A stretch of DNA of 64,000 nt from Candidatus Brachybacter algidus (GTDB lineage Bacteria; Bacteroidota; Bacteroidia; Chitinophagales; Saprospiraceae), in contig JADJSK010000007.1 in NCBI GenBank assembly GCA_016711705.1, forward strand, positions 62,001-126,000. Direction: 5' to 3'. The notes beneath the pieces were generated by a model that was given only the letters and a program-made list of their open reading frames with translations, made no database searches and was not told where the DNA came from. Shown piece after piece: positions 62,701 through 64,000 of this stretch. The position numbers and the translations under genes were made by a program. The first letter of the stretch is position 1. Each line of letters begins with the position of its first letter.

Positions 62701-64000
62701 CAATAGACAATAACTCATTAGATGCATCGGGATTTTTTACACTGGGCACTGTTAAGATCAATTATTACGTAGAAGATATATGCGGAAATGGTAATAATTT
62801 TTCACTATATGTTCAGGTAGTTGATTCTTTTCCACCAACATGGCCATGTCCGGATAGTCTTGATGTCTTCATAAATGAATCGGGATTGGATACAGTATAT
62901 GCATCAGATTTCTCATACATTCCTTATGAAGCATTTGACAATTGCAACTATTTTGATATCTATTTCACCTTTGATTCTTTGGACTTAAGTGACAGTATTA
63001 TTTATCTGGTATGCACCGGAAGTCCTCAGGATTTAAGTATCCCTGATGTTAAGGTATGGGTATTTGATAAGTCAGGTTTATCTACTTCATGTATTGTAGA
63101 TTTAAATGTCTTGGTGCCAGTAGGCCAAAATACGAATTGCAATAACTTGATGGGCATAGTTGGAAACTTGGCAGATGAAGGTGGAAGGCCGTTAGTTGAT
63201 GTTGAGATCATTGCAGATGGCGATAAACATTATTTAACCAAATCTGGCGCCTCAGGGGACTATGAGATCTATGATGTGATACCTGGAGCAGATCTACAAG
63301 TAAATGCAAGGAAAAGTGGGCCGGCATTGAAAGGGGTCAATACTGCAGATGCGATTGCAATCAGAGATCATATTCTAGGAAGGAAATCCCTTGATTCGCC
63401 CTATAAATTATTGTCAGCTGATGTAAATGCAGACAACGCAGTAAGTGTAAGAGACCTAATAGAGATTAGAAAATTGATCCTGGGTAAGACTGATAAATTC
63501 TCATCTGATGAATCATGGAGATTTGCTGATAAAGGGTACCATTTCCCTAATAAAAAGAATCCATTTAATCAGCCAAAGGTATTCGAAAGAACACTTCAGA
63601 ATGTCTTAGGTATGAAGCCCATTGTAAATTTTGTAGCTCTTAAGCTCGGAGATGTGAACAATAGTGCAATGGATGAAATCGCATCCGGAGAGCTCGATAC
63701 AAGAAATCAACCTGTTATCATATATACATCCTTAGCAGAAAGCAAAGATGATTATGTTAAAGTAAAATTATCATCTGATCAACTAAAGGATTTGAGAGGA
63801 TTCCAGTTTGAACTTAATTTTGACAATAGTGCTCTGGAGTTTGTCTCTTTCGAAAACGGCAATTTAGAAGGATTCACGGATGAAAATTACAATGTCGATC
63901 AAAATAATCCAGGAACAATGGCTTTTAGCTGGGACGATGAACTAGGTAGATCAGGTAAAGAAATTGGTGTTATCACATTTAAAAAATTGAATAAGGGCAA
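59778..64000 (+). CDS. Giant HYR-repeat secreted protein with dockerin-like and cohesin-like modules (partial, runs off right edge)
   Basis: Open from ATG 59778 to the window end (1,407 codons, no stop). The N-terminus has a long hydrophobic segment (FMVFDLVWVALMGVLFIQ) that may be a signal anchor. Residues ~130-1110 are HYR-type repeats (DTTAPIIFCPADTTIGL, DNCSNN, DASGNSATC). Around 1120-1180 there is a CnaB/regulatory-like repeat (GIVGNLADEGGRPLVDVEI), then a dockerin-like block (GVNTADAIAIRDHILG ... SADVNADNAVSVRDLIEIRKLILG). Residues ~1325-1407 resemble a cohesin module (LRGFQFELNFDNSALEFVSF). A T9SS sorting domain probably lies beyond the edge. Confidence 0.85.
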   Translation, partial: MKFLQRKGKAIDRFMVFDLVWVALMGVLFIQNTFSELPQSKKQQEELPVISISATAQAAALNCLAGVNISISQSGTSQITPGYFVTPTYINFASLQLSIVGRPAPIIDCDDVGHFLTAVIYDPIADQTCSTQFFVEDKMPPTFECATKELPCGIEIYSIQPPYTELVTVTDNCTNPPTVTILSHTEKNYTCPSPYTFEIVRTYKATDASGNSATCQDTVRFLRPVLDEIVFPNDTTMSCSEFSQDTSVTGEPTWMGYPLRGVCYTWFGKVDKTIPMGCPGRFKIRRIWTVMDECNNTPSARDTQFIMSIDTTAPIIFCPADTTIGLTQDLCVANYSFPAVIATDNCSNNVTFSFRVDGLLVFNTSTSLLIGEHIIEVRANDGCNNSSTCTYNVTVEDQQAPYLTCHNINVGLGNTETGIVCADSLGFDYSDNCAGPLTISIKKSTDNSYTNCVTYTCDEVGQVNTLDFKVCDQYGNCTTCSFTVTVQDKEFPQINCGADVDIELTCFQTDTLNPENYLPTATDNCGDPVITWLVNSVLDCNNEGTIDIVYTATDAGGNSASCTKTFNVTNPNALDEGDIIWPADLDMAGCNPNINDTSVTGYPILLGEFCNEIDIFSANVDTTINGDGCAVYVKQYTVIDSCIFLLSGGTDGKFVHLQNITVTGATAPNLIVPPNVTIEPTNINNCTAQVDLALATATGCGQPIVITNSFNNGGANADGIYPFGVTLVTFTATNSCGLTTIGVTTVTVEYESNDLLICPPGFDVSCMMEFNPNNLPAPTIMNVCGTYDLDTLITGNVSVCGNSILTVTYSILTNDGRTDQCSFNINVMGTTPLTEANIEWPDSPITIECSGSIDPDSLGSFPVINVGDGCTMSSVSYTDTPSDPLDIDACSAIDRLWTVIDSCNYVPNTQNGVFTFLQHIDIIDNMGPQITNYNDGDTILSPLTLDDCKKMVDLSNLIISDCSPLAIATNDYPGAIDNNSLDASGFFTLGTVKINYYVEDICGNGNNFSLYVQVVDSFPPTWPCPDSLDVFINESGLDTVYASDFSYIPYEAFDNCNYFDIYFTFDSLDLSDSIIYLVCTGSPQDLSIPDVKVWVFDKSGLSTSCIVDLNVLVPVGQNTNCNNLMGIVGNLADEGGRPLVDVEIIADGDKHYLTKSGASGDYEIYDVIPGADLQVNARKSGPALKGVNTADAIAIRDHILGRKSLDSPYKLLSADVNADNAVSVRDLIEIRKLILGKTDKFSSDESWRFADKGYHFPNKKNPFNQPKVFERTLQNVLGMKPIVNFVALKLGDVNNSAMDEIASGELDTRNQPVIIYTSLAESKDDYVKVKLSSDQLKDLRGFQFELNFDNSALEFVSFENGNLEGFTDENYNVDQNNPGTMAFSWDDELGRSGKEIGVITFKKLNKG

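Overview
The window is chromosomal DNA from a member of the Bacteroidota, most likely a Saprospiria-like lineage. The evidence is the type IX secretion system (T9SS) machinery and cargo with both type A and type B C-terminal sorting domains, a PorP/SprF protein, an SprE/PorW-like lipoprotein, DUF4249 plus TonB-receptor pairs, a GH92 mannosidase, Bacteroidota-style -7 promoter boxes (TAnnTTTG) and low-GC intergenic DNA. No rRNA, tRNA or CRISPR array was recognised.

Layout. 1-3.3 kb (minus): an MpaB/DUF2236 oxygenase-like gene, a TetR regulator and an ABC1/UbiB-type kinase cut by the window edge. 3.7-9.1 kb: a secreted beta-helix protein, PCD, rpsT, an HU gene and two exported proteins of unknown function. 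9.3-12.1 kb: a GGGP-synthase-family gene overlapping rsgA, then trmB. 12.2-22.8 kb (minus): a surface-protein operon with a giant HYR/Ig-like type B cargo gene (split by a frameshift), PorP/SprF and a PD40/OmpA protein. 23-25.8 kb: two more T9SS cargo proteins, one with an L-type lectin domain. 26-31.9 kb: a cluster of long palindromes, radC, sprE/porW and an M23 peptidase. 32.4-37.6 kb: OmpA lipoprotein, panD, LPG-synthase-like flippase, a stand-alone RfaE-domain-II heptose adenylyltransferase, a 181-bp tandem repeat and asnS. 38-46 kb: an IS982-family element next to tag, a serpin, and a LytS/LytTR two-component system with a broken propeller sensor. 46.5-56.3 kb: SDR enzyme, DUF4249/TonB receptor pair, small membrane proteins, DUF4920 protein and two more T9SS cargo genes. 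57-64 kb: GH92 and the first 1,407 codons of a giant HYR protein carrying dockerin-like and cohesin-like modules.

The theme is cell-surface biology: at least seven proteins look like T9SS cargo (six with a visible sorting domain), alongside parts of the machinery (SprE/PorW-like, PorP/SprF) and outer-membrane OmpA anchors. Housekeeping genes (rpsT, HU, rsgA, trmB, asnS, radC, panD) lie between them.

Intergenic DNA is unusually rich in repeats: a MITE-like family (four copies), heptamer satellites, a 181-bp tandem array and several long palindromes. Five coding disruptions (four frameshifts, one in-frame stop) were found. Three of the frameshifts are a single missing base in a homopolymer run, so sequencing error must be ruled out before calling those genes dead.
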